Counted from the stretch's first letter, positions 31,092 to 39,680 are shown. The stretch: DNA of 52,739 nucleotides from Acholeplasmatales bacterium (GCA_024697825.1 JAILEP010000009.1:1-52739); one strand, 5' to 3'. The notes: generated by a model from the sequence alone, not told the origin. Made by a program: numbers and translations.

Positions 31092-32744
31092 GTGGTGGAA
31101 GAAAGAAAGCCAATTATCGAATTACACAATATCGTTAAGTATTACGGCGATAATTGTGTCGTAGATGATCTAGACCTAGACATTTACGAAAATGAGTTTG
31201 TAACTCTTTTAGGTCCTTCTGGATGTGGTAAGACTACTACATTAAGAATGATTGGAGGATTTGAGTATCCTACAAGTGGTGAAATTATTGTAAATGGAAA
31301 GATTATTAATTCGCTTCCTGCATATGCAAGACCTATTAATACAGTTTTCCAAAGATATGCATTATTCCCACATCTTAACGTTTTTGACAACGTTGCCTTT
31401 GGTTTAGTAAACCGTGGAAGAAAGTTTATGATTAACTTTTATGGAGGAAAACTTCAAGTACACTATGATGCTATTGAATATAACGTCAAGATTGGAAAAA
31501 AGGATTCATCTATATTAAAGGCTGCTAAAGCATCTTTTGAAGCTTTAAAAGAAATTGAAAAGAAGCAAGTAGCATTGGAAATTGAATTAGCTGAAATTAA
31601 GTCTGAAAAGAAATCAAGTATTGAAAAAATCAACAATGAACTTAAGGACTTAAATGCAGAAGCAAAGGCAGCTAAAGATTCTTCTGAAAAAATTAAAATT
31701 GAAAAGAAGCAAGAAGCATTGAAGACTGAATTAGCTGAAATTAAGTCTGAAAAGAAATCAAGCATTGAAAAAATCAACAATGAACTTAAGAACTTAAATG
31801 CAGAAGCAAAGGCTAATAAGATGCCTACTCTAACTTATTTTGATATTAATAAATATCTAGAGGAAAGAGTTAAGGAATCTGTTACATCAGCTTTAAAACT
31901 TGTAAATCTTTCAGGATATGAGGATAGAAAAATTGATAAGATTTCTGGTGGCCAGATGCAGCGTGTTGCAATTGCTCGTGCAATTATTTTAAAACCAAAG
32001 ATTTTGTTATTAGATGAACCACTTTCTGCACTTGATCATAAACTACGTGTTAACATGCAGTATGAATTAAAGGAAATGCAGAAGAATCTAGGTATCACTT
32101 TTATTTTCGTTACACATGATCAGGAAGAAGCTATGGTTATGAGTGATCGTATCATTATTATGAAGGACGGTATCATTCAGCAGCAGGGCTCTCCTAAGGA
32201 TATTTATAATGAGCCTAATAACAGATATGTCGCTAACTTCATCGGTGAATCTGATATCGTTACAGGTGTTTACTTACATAAGAATTTAGTTAAGTTCTTA
32301 GGTCAGGAATTCCCTGTAGTTGGTTATGAATTCGAAGATGGTGAAAATGTTGATGTTGTTATTAGACCAGAGGACTGGGATATCGTTCCTAGAGAAAGCG
32401 CAAAGCTTGTTGGTAAGGTAACATCATCAATTTTCAAGGGTGTTCACTATGAGCTTTTAGTTGATATTGAAGGTAATGAATTCGTAGTTCATACATATGA
32501 AGATGTACAGGTTGATGAAATCATTGGCTTAAACGTAGACCCATATGAAATCTGTTTAATGAAGGCAGATGGCTCTCCAAAGAAGCTAGTTCCATTAACT
32601 AATGCAGAAGTTAGAAAGCAGACTACATTATTTGATATGACTAGTGCATATGAAATTGATAATGCATTCTATGGTCAGGAGGAAGCTCACGAGGAACCAG
32701 CTGTAGAAGAGGGTTCTGAAGCTCCAGCTGCAAAGGAGGAATAA
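31092..32744 (+). CDS. potA: Spermidine/putrescine ABC transporter ATPase with a long insertion
   Basis: ATPase of the PotABCD polyamine importer. 550 residues against the usual 350-380. Walker A GPSGCGKTT (41-49), Q-loop FQRYALFPH, signature ISGGQ (284-288), Walker B ILLLDEPLSALD, H-loop VTHDQEE, then a TOBE-type regulatory domain and an acidic tail. The extra length is an insertion of about 140 residues (about 114-255) between Q-loop and signature. It is mostly coiled coil and contains a near-exact tandem repeat of 48 residues. Mycoplasma PotA proteins are similarly long. The start is GTG 31092 or 31095 because a stop lies just upstream in frame; no ribosome site is evident. Confidence 0.93.
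   Translation: MVEERKPIIELHNIVKYYGDNCVVDDLDLDIYENEFVTLLGPSGCGKTTTLRMIGGFEYPTSGEIIVNGKIINSLPAYARPINTVFQRYALFPHLNVFDNVAFGLVNRGRKFMINFYGGKLQVHYDAIEYNVKIGKKDSSILKAAKASFEALKEIEKKQVALEIELAEIKSEKKSSIEKINNELKDLNAEAKAAKDSSEKIKIEKKQEALKTELAEIKSEKKSSIEKINNELKNLNAEAKANKMPTLTYFDINKYLEERVKESVTSALKLVNLSGYEDRKIDKISGGQMQRVAIARAIILKPKILLLDEPLSALDHKLRVNMQYELKEMQKNLGITFIFVTHDQEEAMVMSDRIIIMKDGIIQQQGSPKDIYNEPNNRYVANFIGESDIVTGVYLHKNLVKFLGQEFPVVGYEFEDGENVDVVIRPEDWDIVPRESAKLVGKVTSSIFKGVHYELLVDIEGNEFVVHTYEDVQVDEIIGLNVDPYEICLMKADGSPKKLVPLTNAEVRKQTTLFDMTSAYEIDNAFYGQEEAHEEPAVEEGSEAPAAKEE
31552..31813 (+). repeat. 144-bp in-frame tandem duplication inside potA
   Basis: Copy one at 31552-31669 and copy two at 31696-31813 are nearly identical at DNA level, with a period of 144 bp (48 codons). 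They include AEIKSEKKSSIEKINNEL in both copies. A handful of substitutions suggests a recent duplication. The reading frame is kept. Confidence 0.9.
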
Positions 32745-32748
32745 GCCT

Positions 32749-33624
32749 ATGCAGAAGACAGTCAAGTTAGATAAAAGAGCTCAGGCTGCAGTTCACAATG
32801 CTCATAATCTTCATAGATGGTCAATTCCATATTTTGTTTGGTTAGGAGTATTTGCTGTATTACCTGCAATTGTAATGCTCGTTATCATGTTCTGGGATAC
32901 AGAAGGTATTTCATTTAAGGGCATGGAATGGACAATTACAAATTTTACAATTTTAACAGAAAAATCAACAATTATTGCATTCTTTAATTCATTAAAATAC
33001 AGTGTTGTTACAACAGTAGTTTGTATTTTCTTTGGATTCTTAGTTGCATATGAGCTATACAAGTCTAAAATCAAGAATAAGTATATGATTTTATTACTTT
33101 TAGTATTACCTATGTGGACTAATATCCTACTTAGAATTAACGGATTAGCATCATTCTTTAAGGCTAACAATATCATCACTGATATTTTTGGAATCAATGG
33201 TTATGGTTTAGATATCATTGGTACTGATTTTGCAATTTATTTAGGTATGATATTCACATATTTACCATTTATGGTAATGCCTATTTATACATCACTTGAA
33301 AAGATTGATCCATTACTTCATGAGGCTGCCCTAGATTTAGGTGTAACTGAAACAAAGAAGTTCTGGAAGGTAATTGTTCCACTAGCATCTAAGGGTATTG
33401 TATCTGGTTCAATTATGGTTTTATTACCATGTCTATCAGGATTCGCAATTCCTAAGATTTTAGGTGATGGTAATGTAACTTTAATCGGTAACATCATTGA
33501 ACAGAGCTTCACAAATATGAGCTACAATCAGGGTGCCGTATTAGCGATAGTCCTATTGATTTTCATCTTAGGCTCTATCCTTATTGTAAACAAGGTTGAT
33601 AAGGAAGGAGAAACATTGCTATAA
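32749..33624 (+). CDS. potB: Polyamine ABC transporter permease PotB
   Basis: Inner-membrane permease, 291 residues with about six membrane helices. The EAA loop that contacts the ATPase is EAALDLGVTETKKFWKVIVPL. The N-terminus is basic before the first helix. AAGGAGG lies before the ATG, 4 nt after the potA stop. It overlaps potC by one base. Confidence 0.94.
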   Translation: MQKTVKLDKRAQAAVHNAHNLHRWSIPYFVWLGVFAVLPAIVMLVIMFWDTEGISFKGMEWTITNFTILTEKSTIIAFFNSLKYSVVTTVVCIFFGFLVAYELYKSKIKNKYMILLLLVLPMWTNILLRINGLASFFKANNIITDIFGINGYGLDIIGTDFAIYLGMIFTYLPFMVMPIYTSLEKIDPLLHEAALDLGVTETKKFWKVIVPLASKGIVSGSIMVLLPCLSGFAIPKILGDGNVTLIGNIIEQSFTNMSYNQGAVLAIVLLIFILGSILIVNKVDKEGETLL

Positions 33625-34529
33625 TGGAAACTTCAGTTAAAAAGCCATATAATCCAGCAGATTACGAGTATGCAAGAGTAGAAGATTATGGATATAGACA
33701 GTATAAGCCTTTAAAAATCCTATGGAAGATTCTTTCTAAGGCTTTATTAGTATTTGCCATCTTCATGCTTTATTTCTCAGTAATTCTTATTGCTGTACAG
33801 TCATTTAATTCAAGTGACTCAACTACAGAATTCGCATCATTCACATTTGCTAATTATGCAAATATGTTTGGTAAGAGTTCATTAAATCAGTCTATTTTAA
33901 ATACTTTCAAGACAAGTATTATTGCAACATTAATCGCTACAGTACTTGGTACTTTAATTGCTATTGGTATTTATTTCTTACCAAAGAAGGCAAAGTCAAC
34001 AATTTCATTATTAAATAATATTCCATTATTAAATGCTGATATTGTTACTGGTGTATCTTTAATGATCATCTTTGGCTTCGTTAAGCAGCTATTTGGTATC
34101 ACTTACCTATTCGGTTTCTGGACAATTTTAATAGCACATATTTACTTCATCTTACCTTATATTATCTTATCAGTATTACCTAAGATGAAGGAAATCGACC
34201 CTAACATGCTTGAGGCATCACTAGATTTAGGTGTTAAGCCTTTCAAGTCATTAATAAAGGTATTAATTCCAGCTGTAAAGGGTGGTATCTTTGCAGGTAT
34301 GATTTTAGCCTTCACTATTTCATTTGAGGACTTCGTTGTAGGCTACTTCACTACAGGTAATGGTTATAATACATTATCTATCTGGATTTATTCATCAATT
34401 GGTAGAAAGAGCTTATTCCCTGGTGTATATGCATTCTCTACTGCCTTAACTATTTTAATGATTATTGCTGTAATTTTATACAGTGTTCTAATGAAAGGTC
34501 GTGGTTCTCGTGCGAAGAAGAGCAATTAA
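33624..34529 (+). CDS. potC: Polyamine ABC transporter permease PotC
   Basis: Second permease, 301 residues with about six membrane helices. EAA loop EASLDLGVKPFKSLIKVLIP is present. The start overlaps the potB stop (TAATG). The last 20 nt overlap the start of potD, so the four subunits are tightly coupled. Confidence 0.94.
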   Translation: METSVKKPYNPADYEYARVEDYGYRQYKPLKILWKILSKALLVFAIFMLYFSVILIAVQSFNSSDSTTEFASFTFANYANMFGKSSLNQSILNTFKTSIIATLIATVLGTLIAIGIYFLPKKAKSTISLLNNIPLLNADIVTGVSLMIIFGFVKQLFGITYLFGFWTILIAHIYFILPYIILSVLPKMKEIDPNMLEASLDLGVKPFKSLIKVLIPAVKGGIFAGMILAFTISFEDFVVGYFTTGNGYNTLSIWIYSSIGRKSLFPGVYAFSTALTILMIIAVILYSVLMKGRGSRAKKSN

Positions 34530-35913
34530 TTTATTATTCATGGGAGCTGCAGCCTTAGCAGCAACATCACTTACTTCATGTTCAGGTGGAGATACATTAT
34601 TATTCCTAAACTGGGGTGAATATGTTGATGAAACATTATTAGATGCTTTCGAGGAAAAGTACAACTGTACTGTACAGATGGACTTAGGCGAAAGTAATGA
34701 AATTTTCTATTCTAAGGTTAAGGGTGGTACAACAGTTTATGATGTTGTATGTCCATCTGACTACATGGTAGAAAAGCTTTATGCAAATGACCTATTAGAG
34801 GAATTAGATTGGAGCTTACTTCCAAATGTACAAAAGGATGATTTACGTGATTACGTAAAGCAGATTTATACAGATATGGATACTAACCTAATTCAGAATT
34901 TAGGTGATGATTATACTACTGGAACTATTTATAATTACTTTGTTCCATATTTAAGTGGTACATGGGGTATCATGTATACTACTGAAAAGGATGGAATTGA
35001 AGAGGCAGTTACAAATAATAGCGTAAATCAGTGGGGCTCATTATTTGATAGAAGCACATTACCTGCAAGAACAAAGGTTGCAATGTATGATTCTGCAAAC
35101 CATGTTTATAATGCAGTATGTAAGTTCATTTCTAAAACTGATGTAGCAAACGCAGCTGATTTCGATTGTACTAAGGAATTATCTCAGTCTAATCTTGATT
35201 ACATTGAATCTGTAATTAAGAAGATGGATTATAATGCTTGGGGTACAGATACAATTAAGAAGGATATCGTAGCTGGAAACATTGATCTTGGATTTATGTG
35301 GACAGGTGACTTCCTATATTATTATGCAGAAAATGCAGCAAATATCTGCATGGATGCATATTTAGAGGGCGATATCGAAATTGGTGATGTTAAGAATTTC
35401 TTAGATGTAGTAACATCTGATACAAGAGATTACACAGTAGGAAAGAATACATATTCAATTGGCTTTGATTTCTATATTCCTGATGATACAGTTGCTTTCT
35501 GTGATAACCTAGTTATCCCTAAGGAATCAGCTCATAAGGATTTAGCTTATAAGTTTATTGATTTTATGTCATCTGATTCAGCATTAATTGATGAAGATGA
35601 TGCAGAATCAGAGGTTACTCCAGCATTCTCTAATACTTATTATGTAGATTATGATGCTCCATATAATTATTTATATGATGAGCTAGTTGATTTAACTTCA
35701 ACAGAATTTACTGATGAAGTAGCAGCTGAATTTGATCCTGATGATGGAGACCCATATGATTCAGATTTATATTGGTTATTCTATGATTATGTAATTGGTG
35801 TATCTTTTGATAAGTACTATCCAAAGAATGAAATTAAGGGTTCAATCCTTGCGATGTTCGATAGAAAGTACGTTAATAAGATCAATACTACATTAAATAA
35901 CGCAAGAGTATAA
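34510..35913 (+). CDS. potD: Polyamine-binding lipoprotein PotD
   Basis: Extracellular substrate-binding lipoprotein of the importer. About 467 residues, longer than the roughly 350 of E. coli PotD; the second half is Asp/Glu-rich. A basic N-terminus (RRRAINLLF) and hydrophobic stretch lead to the lipobox LTSC with Cys24, then the family start LLFLNWGEYVDETLLDAFEE. I prefer GTG 34510, with AAAGG about 11 nt upstream; GTG 34501 is only 2-3 nt from it. The gene begins inside the end of potC. Putrescine versus spermidine preference cannot be called. Confidence 0.9.
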   Translation: MRRRAINLLFMGAAALAATSLTSCSGGDTLLFLNWGEYVDETLLDAFEEKYNCTVQMDLGESNEIFYSKVKGGTTVYDVVCPSDYMVEKLYANDLLEELDWSLLPNVQKDDLRDYVKQIYTDMDTNLIQNLGDDYTTGTIYNYFVPYLSGTWGIMYTTEKDGIEEAVTNNSVNQWGSLFDRSTLPARTKVAMYDSANHVYNAVCKFISKTDVANAADFDCTKELSQSNLDYIESVIKKMDYNAWGTDTIKKDIVAGNIDLGFMWTGDFLYYYAENAANICMDAYLEGDIEIGDVKNFLDVVTSDTRDYTVGKNTYSIGFDFYIPDDTVAFCDNLVIPKESAHKDLAYKFIDFMSSDSALIDEDDAESEVTPAFSNTYYVDYDAPYNYLYDELVDLTSTEFTDEVAAEFDPDDGDPYDSDLYWLFYDYVIGVSFDKYYPKNEIKGSILAMFDRKYVNKINTTLNNARV

Positions 35914-35918
35914 TTATT

Positions 35919-35956
35919 AGACAGTTATGTTGTGTTTCAGCATAACTGTCTTTTTT
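35919..35956 (+). terminator. Terminator of potABCD
   Basis: Arms AGACAGTTATG (35919-35929) and CATAACTGTC(T) (35941-35951), then a run of T. Confidence 0.92.
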
Positions 35957-35961
35957 CTTAT

Positions 35962-35989
35962 TTGACTTTTATGTCAAAAATGATATAAT
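35962..35989 (+). promoter_or_regulatory. Promoter of the carboxyspermidine operon
   Basis: TTGACT (35962-35967), 16-bp spacer, TATAAT (35984-35989) preceded by TG-A, an extended -10. The predicted start is near 35996. Confidence 0.8.
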
Positions 35990-35995
35990 TGATAT

Positions 35996-36250
35996 TGCTA
36001 ATATATAGAAAAACTCAAATAGAGTCGTAGCAAAGTGACGGAAGTCACATTATTGATTGAGTTAAAAGCTCAAATTTTATAAGCTGGTTACTTTAACAAC
36101 CATTAAATGCACAATCGTGTGCCACTTGTGAAACGGTCAATAAGAGTAGTAAAAGTAATGTTTACTATATAGACTCTAAATGAAAACTTTTTTCTTAAAC
36201 CATTTTGTTTATTTCACAGTCGCATACAACTGCGGCTGTTTTATTTTTTT
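35996..36250 (+). promoter_or_regulatory. Candidate riboswitch/attenuator leader of the carboxyspermidine genes
   Basis: About 250 nt between a strong promoter and the gene, ending in an intrinsic terminator. Visible helices: AACTCAA/TTGAGTT (36012-36018 with 36057-36063) enclosing GTGAC-GGAA-GTCAC (36035-36048); GCACA/TGTGC (36109-36122); TAGTAAA/TTTACTA (36147-36167). TAGAGTC (36020-36026), inside the first stem, is complementary to GACTCTA (36172-36178), a possible pseudoknot. TTGAG can pair instead with CTCAA at 36069-36073. TGTGAAA (36127-36133) is complementary to TTTCACA (36212-36218), which includes the first bases of the terminator arm, so it may be an antiterminator. No T-box, SAM, cobalamin or other class consensus that I know is present. 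Confidence 0.6.
36216..36250 (+). terminator. Terminator immediately before the carboxyspermidine dehydrogenase gene
   Basis: Arms ACAGTCGCA (36216-36224) and TGCGGCTGT (36231-36239), one G-U pair, 6-nt loop, then a U-rich tract to 36250. Its position in a 5' leader, 19 nt before the start codon, indicates regulated attenuation. Confidence 0.85.
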
Positions 36251-36268
36251 ATGGAGTGTGGTAGAAAT

Positions 36269-37528
36269 ATGAGTAGAGTAATTGTTATCGGATGTGGAGG
36301 AGTTGCAACTGTTGCAATAAATAAGTGCTGTCAGCATAGTGATGTTTTTGAGGAGCTTTGTATTGCGTCAAGAACAGTTTCTAAATGTGATGCTTTAGCT
36401 GCTAAGCTTCAGCCTACAACTAAAACTAAGCTTTCAACAAAGCAGATTGATGCTAATAATCTCACTCAGCTTATTCAGCTTTTTGATGAATTCAAGCCTG
36501 ATTTATGTATGAATTTAGGTATGCCATACCAAAATCTAATCATTATGGACGCTTGCTTAATTTGTCATGTAAATTATTTAGATACAGCTGCCTATGAGCC
36601 AGAGGATACTGATGATCCAGTATGGAGAGCTAGATATGAAAAGAGAGTCAAGGAAAAGGGATTCTCTGCTTATTTTGATTATAGCTATCAGTGGGAATAT
36701 AGAGAAAAATTTGAAAAGGCAGGCTTAATTGCCTTACTTGGATGTGGCTTTGACCCAGGTGTAACTCAGGCTTATGTTGCTTATGCGAAGAAGCATGAAT
36801 TTGACCGTATTGATTCACTTGATATCCTAGATTGTAATGGTGGAGACCATGGCTATCCTTTCGCAACTAATTTCAATCCTGAAATTAATTTAAGAGAGGT
36901 ATCAGCTGAGGCTGCATATTATGAAAATGGTAAGTGGGTTAGAGTTCCTGCTATGAGTATTAAGAGAGAATATAATTTCGATGGTGTAGGACAGAAGAAT
37001 ATGTATTTATTACACCATGAGGAAATTGAATCTATTTCTACAATTTATCCTGAAATTAAGAGAATTAGATTCTATATGACATTTGGTGATTCATATATTA
37101 CTCATATGAATTGTTTACAAAATGTAGGCTTATTATCAACTACTCCAGTAATGTATGAGGGTAGAGAAATTACACCTATTCAGTTCTTAAAATTCTTACT
37201 TCCAGACCCTGCATCATTAGGCCCTAGAACAAAGGGTAAGACTAATATCGGCTGTATTTTTACAGGCGTTAAGGACGGTAAGGAAAAGAAGTATTATATT
37301 TATAATGTATGTGATCATGAGGAAGCCTATAAGGAGACTGCATCTCAGGCTGTAAGCTACACTACAGGTGTTCCTGCAATGTGTGGTGCGATGATGATTT
37401 TAAAGGGCATTTGGACTACTCCAGGTGCGAGAACTGTTGAGGAATATGATCCAGATCCATTTATTGAGGCACTTGATAAATATGGCTTACCTAAGAGAGA
37501 ATCATATGATCCAGTGATGGTGGACTAA
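36269..37528 (+). CDS. Carboxyspermidine/carboxynorspermidine dehydrogenase (saccharopine dehydrogenase family)
   Basis: Reductively condenses aspartate semialdehyde with putrescine (or diaminopropane) to carboxyspermidine (carboxynorspermidine). About 419 residues. The N-terminal Rossmann motif is VIVIGCGGVATVAINKC. The family segments VNYLDTAAYEPEDTDDP, GCGFDPGVTQAY and GDHGYPFATNFNPEINLREV identify the CANSDH branch rather than lysine-forming saccharopine dehydrogenase. ATG 36269 is chosen over 36251, which directly abuts the terminator. The neighbouring decarboxylase confirms the pathway. The aspartate semialdehyde could come from asd at 11.8 kb. Confidence 0.9.
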   Translation: MSRVIVIGCGGVATVAINKCCQHSDVFEELCIASRTVSKCDALAAKLQPTTKTKLSTKQIDANNLTQLIQLFDEFKPDLCMNLGMPYQNLIIMDACLICHVNYLDTAAYEPEDTDDPVWRARYEKRVKEKGFSAYFDYSYQWEYREKFEKAGLIALLGCGFDPGVTQAYVAYAKKHEFDRIDSLDILDCNGGDHGYPFATNFNPEINLREVSAEAAYYENGKWVRVPAMSIKREYNFDGVGQKNMYLLHHEEIESISTIYPEIKRIRFYMTFGDSYITHMNCLQNVGLLSTTPVMYEGREITPIQFLKFLLPDPASLGPRTKGKTNIGCIFTGVKDGKEKKYYIYNVCDHEEAYKETASQAVSYTTGVPAMCGAMMILKGIWTTPGARTVEEYDPDPFIEALDKYGLPKRESYDPVMVD

Positions 37529-38733
37529 TGATAAAGGATTTAAGACCACCATTCGTTAGATTAAATGATTTTAATCCAGACGAATTATTTAAAGATTTAA
37601 AAACTCCTTGTTATGTAATTGATGAGAAGGGGTTAATATATGATGGTGAAATATTAAAAAGAGTAAGTGAGGAAAGTGGTGCGAGAATTCTTCTTGCCCA
37701 AAAGGCCTTTTCTAATTTTAATCTTTATAATGTTATTGAACCATATATTTATGGTACAGAGGCATCAGGACTATATGAGGCAAGGCTTGGAAGAGAGGAA
37801 ATGCCAAATAAGGAGGTTCATGTTTTCTGTGCAGCCTATAGGGATGATGAAATTGATGAGGTTATAAGCTACGCTGACCATATCATTTTTAATTCGATTA
37901 ACCAGCTAAAGAAATTTGGTTCTAGGGTAAAAGAGGCTGGTAAAGAGGTTGGTGTTAGAATCAATCCTGAATATTCAACTCAGCCAGGTCATGAAATTTA
38001 TGATCCATGCTCAAGTGGGTCAAGGCTTGGTATTACTATCGCTGATTTTAAGGATAATATGACTCCTGAGCTTTTAGGACTATTAGATGGAATTCATTTC
38101 CATACCCTATGCCAACAGAATTCAGATGATTTAGAGGCTACATTAAATGTTGTAATTGAGAAATTTGGTTCTTATTTTAAGGACCTAAAATGGATTAATT
38201 TTGGTGGTGGACACCATATTACAAGATTTGATTATGATATTGATAGATTAATTAGATGTATTAAGCTAGTTAAGGATAAATATAATGTTGAGGTTTATTT
38301 AGAACCAGGAGAGGCAGTTGTTTTAAATGCCGGCTTCTTATTAACTAGAGTGTTAGATACATTTAATAAGAATGGTCAAAAATTTGCCATAGTAGATACA
38401 TCTGCAGCTTGTCATTTCCCAGATGTAATTGAAATGCCATTTTTACCACCATTATATAAGGCAGATTTAGAAAGTAATAATATCGATTATAGAATTGGTT
38501 GTCCTACATGCCTTACAGGTGATGTAATTGGTAATTACAAATTTGATTCTGATTTAAAGGAAAATGAAATGCTAATATTTGGAGATATGGCACTTTATAC
38601 AACTTGTAAGAACAATACCTTTAATGGTATGCCACTTCCAGATATTTATGTTCTACATAATGATAATTCAATTGAAAAGCTTACAAGCTTTGGATATAAT
38701 GATTTTAAATATCGTTTAGGAAAGATGAATTAA
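37528..38733 (+). CDS. nspC: Carboxynorspermidine/carboxyspermidine decarboxylase
   Basis: PLP-dependent decarboxylase of the alanine-racemase-fold group, giving spermidine or norspermidine. 401 residues. PLP lysine in ILLAQKAFSNFN; HFHTLCQQ, NFGGGHHITR and the EPGEAVV block bind the cofactor; CPTCLTGDVIG carries the conserved Cys/Asp region and DMALYTTCKNNTFNG ends the active site. The start overlaps the dehydrogenase stop (TAATG), so the two are coupled. A terminator follows at the stop codon. Confidence 0.94.
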   Translation: MIKDLRPPFVRLNDFNPDELFKDLKTPCYVIDEKGLIYDGEILKRVSEESGARILLAQKAFSNFNLYNVIEPYIYGTEASGLYEARLGREEMPNKEVHVFCAAYRDDEIDEVISYADHIIFNSINQLKKFGSRVKEAGKEVGVRINPEYSTQPGHEIYDPCSSGSRLGITIADFKDNMTPELLGLLDGIHFHTLCQQNSDDLEATLNVVIEKFGSYFKDLKWINFGGGHHITRFDYDIDRLIRCIKLVKDKYNVEVYLEPGEAVVLNAGFLLTRVLDTFNKNGQKFAIVDTSAACHFPDVIEMPFLPPLYKADLESNNIDYRIGCPTCLTGDVIGNYKFDSDLKENEMLIFGDMALYTTCKNNTFNGMPLPDIYVLHNDNSIEKLTSFGYNDFKYRLGKMN

Positions 38734-38754
38734 CACCCATACAGGGTGTTTTTT
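38732..38754 (+). terminator. Terminator of the carboxyspermidine operon
   Basis: Arms AACACCC (38732-38738) and GGGTGTT (38744-38750), 5-nt loop, T-run. The stop codon overlaps the stem. Confidence 0.88.
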
Positions 38755-38755
38755 C

Positions 38756-38784
38756 TTACAATTATGGACATATTATGGTAAAAT
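38756..38784 (+). promoter_or_regulatory. Promoter of the pectinesterase gene
   Basis: TTACAA (38756-38761), 17-bp spacer, TAAAAT (38779-38784) with TGG in front (extended -10). Confidence 0.65.
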
Positions 38785-38805
38785 AGTATTAAGGTGGTAT
38801 TTACT

Positions 38806-39663
38806 ATGATTATCGATTTAAAAAAAGATGATATGAGCTTAGCTGAGGCTATTTATATAGCTAAGCCTCATGATGAAATATTATTAGCTAATAAGGTTTA
38901 TAATGAGAAGGTTATAGTAGATAAGCCTTATTTAACATTTAAGGGTATGGATAATACTAAAATTACATTTGATGCCTATGCAGAAAAAATAAATCCATTA
39001 ACAGGTAAGAATTATGGTACAACAGGCTCAACTACCTTTAGAGTTTTAGATAATGCTCATCATACAACTATTGAAAATATCGTCATTGAAAATGGTCATA
39101 TTAAGGATGGAACGGATAAGGGTCAGCAGGCAGTTGCCTTTAAGAGTGAGGCATCATTTACAGTAATAAAAAATTGTAAATTCTTATCATATCAGGATAC
39201 ATTTTATATTGATAATGGTACTGATAATTATGTAAAGGATTCTGTAATAGAAGGAGATATTGATTTTATTTTTGGCTCTGCAAATTGTGTATTTGATAAT
39301 TGTCATATTTCATCAAAATCCTTTTATAAAATTGGCTATTTTATAGCACCTAATACTTATGCTATGAATAGATATGGTTTAGTATTTAAAGACTGTAAAT
39401 TTGATCAATTAACACCTATGCATACAGCCCTTGGAAGAGGCTGGTATCCAAATGGAGCAATCTCTCCAGTATTACCTAGAGCGTCATTTATTGATTCAAG
39501 CTTTGATGGTGATATTGAAATGGATATTATTAGAATGCATGATGGTGATCCAGATTTAGATATATTTGGCATTAAAAATTGCACATTTAATGGTAATAAA
39601 TTTAATGATATTGGTGAGGTATCATTAGAATATGCTAATAAAATAATAAAGAAATATAATTAG
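38806..39663 (+). CDS. Pectinesterase (CE8 family) without a signal peptide
   Basis: Predicted to remove methyl esters from pectic homogalacturonan. About 285 residues in a right-handed parallel beta-helix. Catalytic residues are visible: Asp in FLSYQDTFYID, Asp in GDIDFIFGSA, and Arg in GRGWYP. The Gln that stabilises the transition state may be in KGQQAVAF. AAGGTGGT lies before ATG 38806. There is no signal peptide or membrane segment, so the enzyme should act in the cytoplasm on imported oligosaccharides, which is unusual. No other pectin genes are in the window. Confidence 0.9.
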   Translation: MIIDLKKDDMSLAEAIYIAKPHDEILLANKVYNEKVIVDKPYLTFKGMDNTKITFDAYAEKINPLTGKNYGTTGSTTFRVLDNAHHTTIENIVIENGHIKDGTDKGQQAVAFKSEASFTVIKNCKFLSYQDTFYIDNGTDNYVKDSVIEGDIDFIFGSANCVFDNCHISSKSFYKIGYFIAPNTYAMNRYGLVFKDCKFDQLTPMHTALGRGWYPNGAISPVLPRASFIDSSFDGDIEMDIIRMHDGDPDLDIFGIKNCTFNGNKFNDIGEVSLEYANKIIKKYN

Positions 39664-39680
39664 AAAATGAGGTGAAGCTT

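Noticed and set aside
35996-36250. T-box or SAM riboswitch in the carboxyspermidine leader
   Set aside because: No T-box antiterminator sequence (TGGNACCGCG) and no SAM-I core segments; the leader was kept as an unassigned candidate.
36269-37528. Saccharopine dehydrogenase of lysine metabolism
   Set aside because: Motifs and the adjacent nspC fit the carboxyspermidine branch, and lysine here is made by the DAP route.
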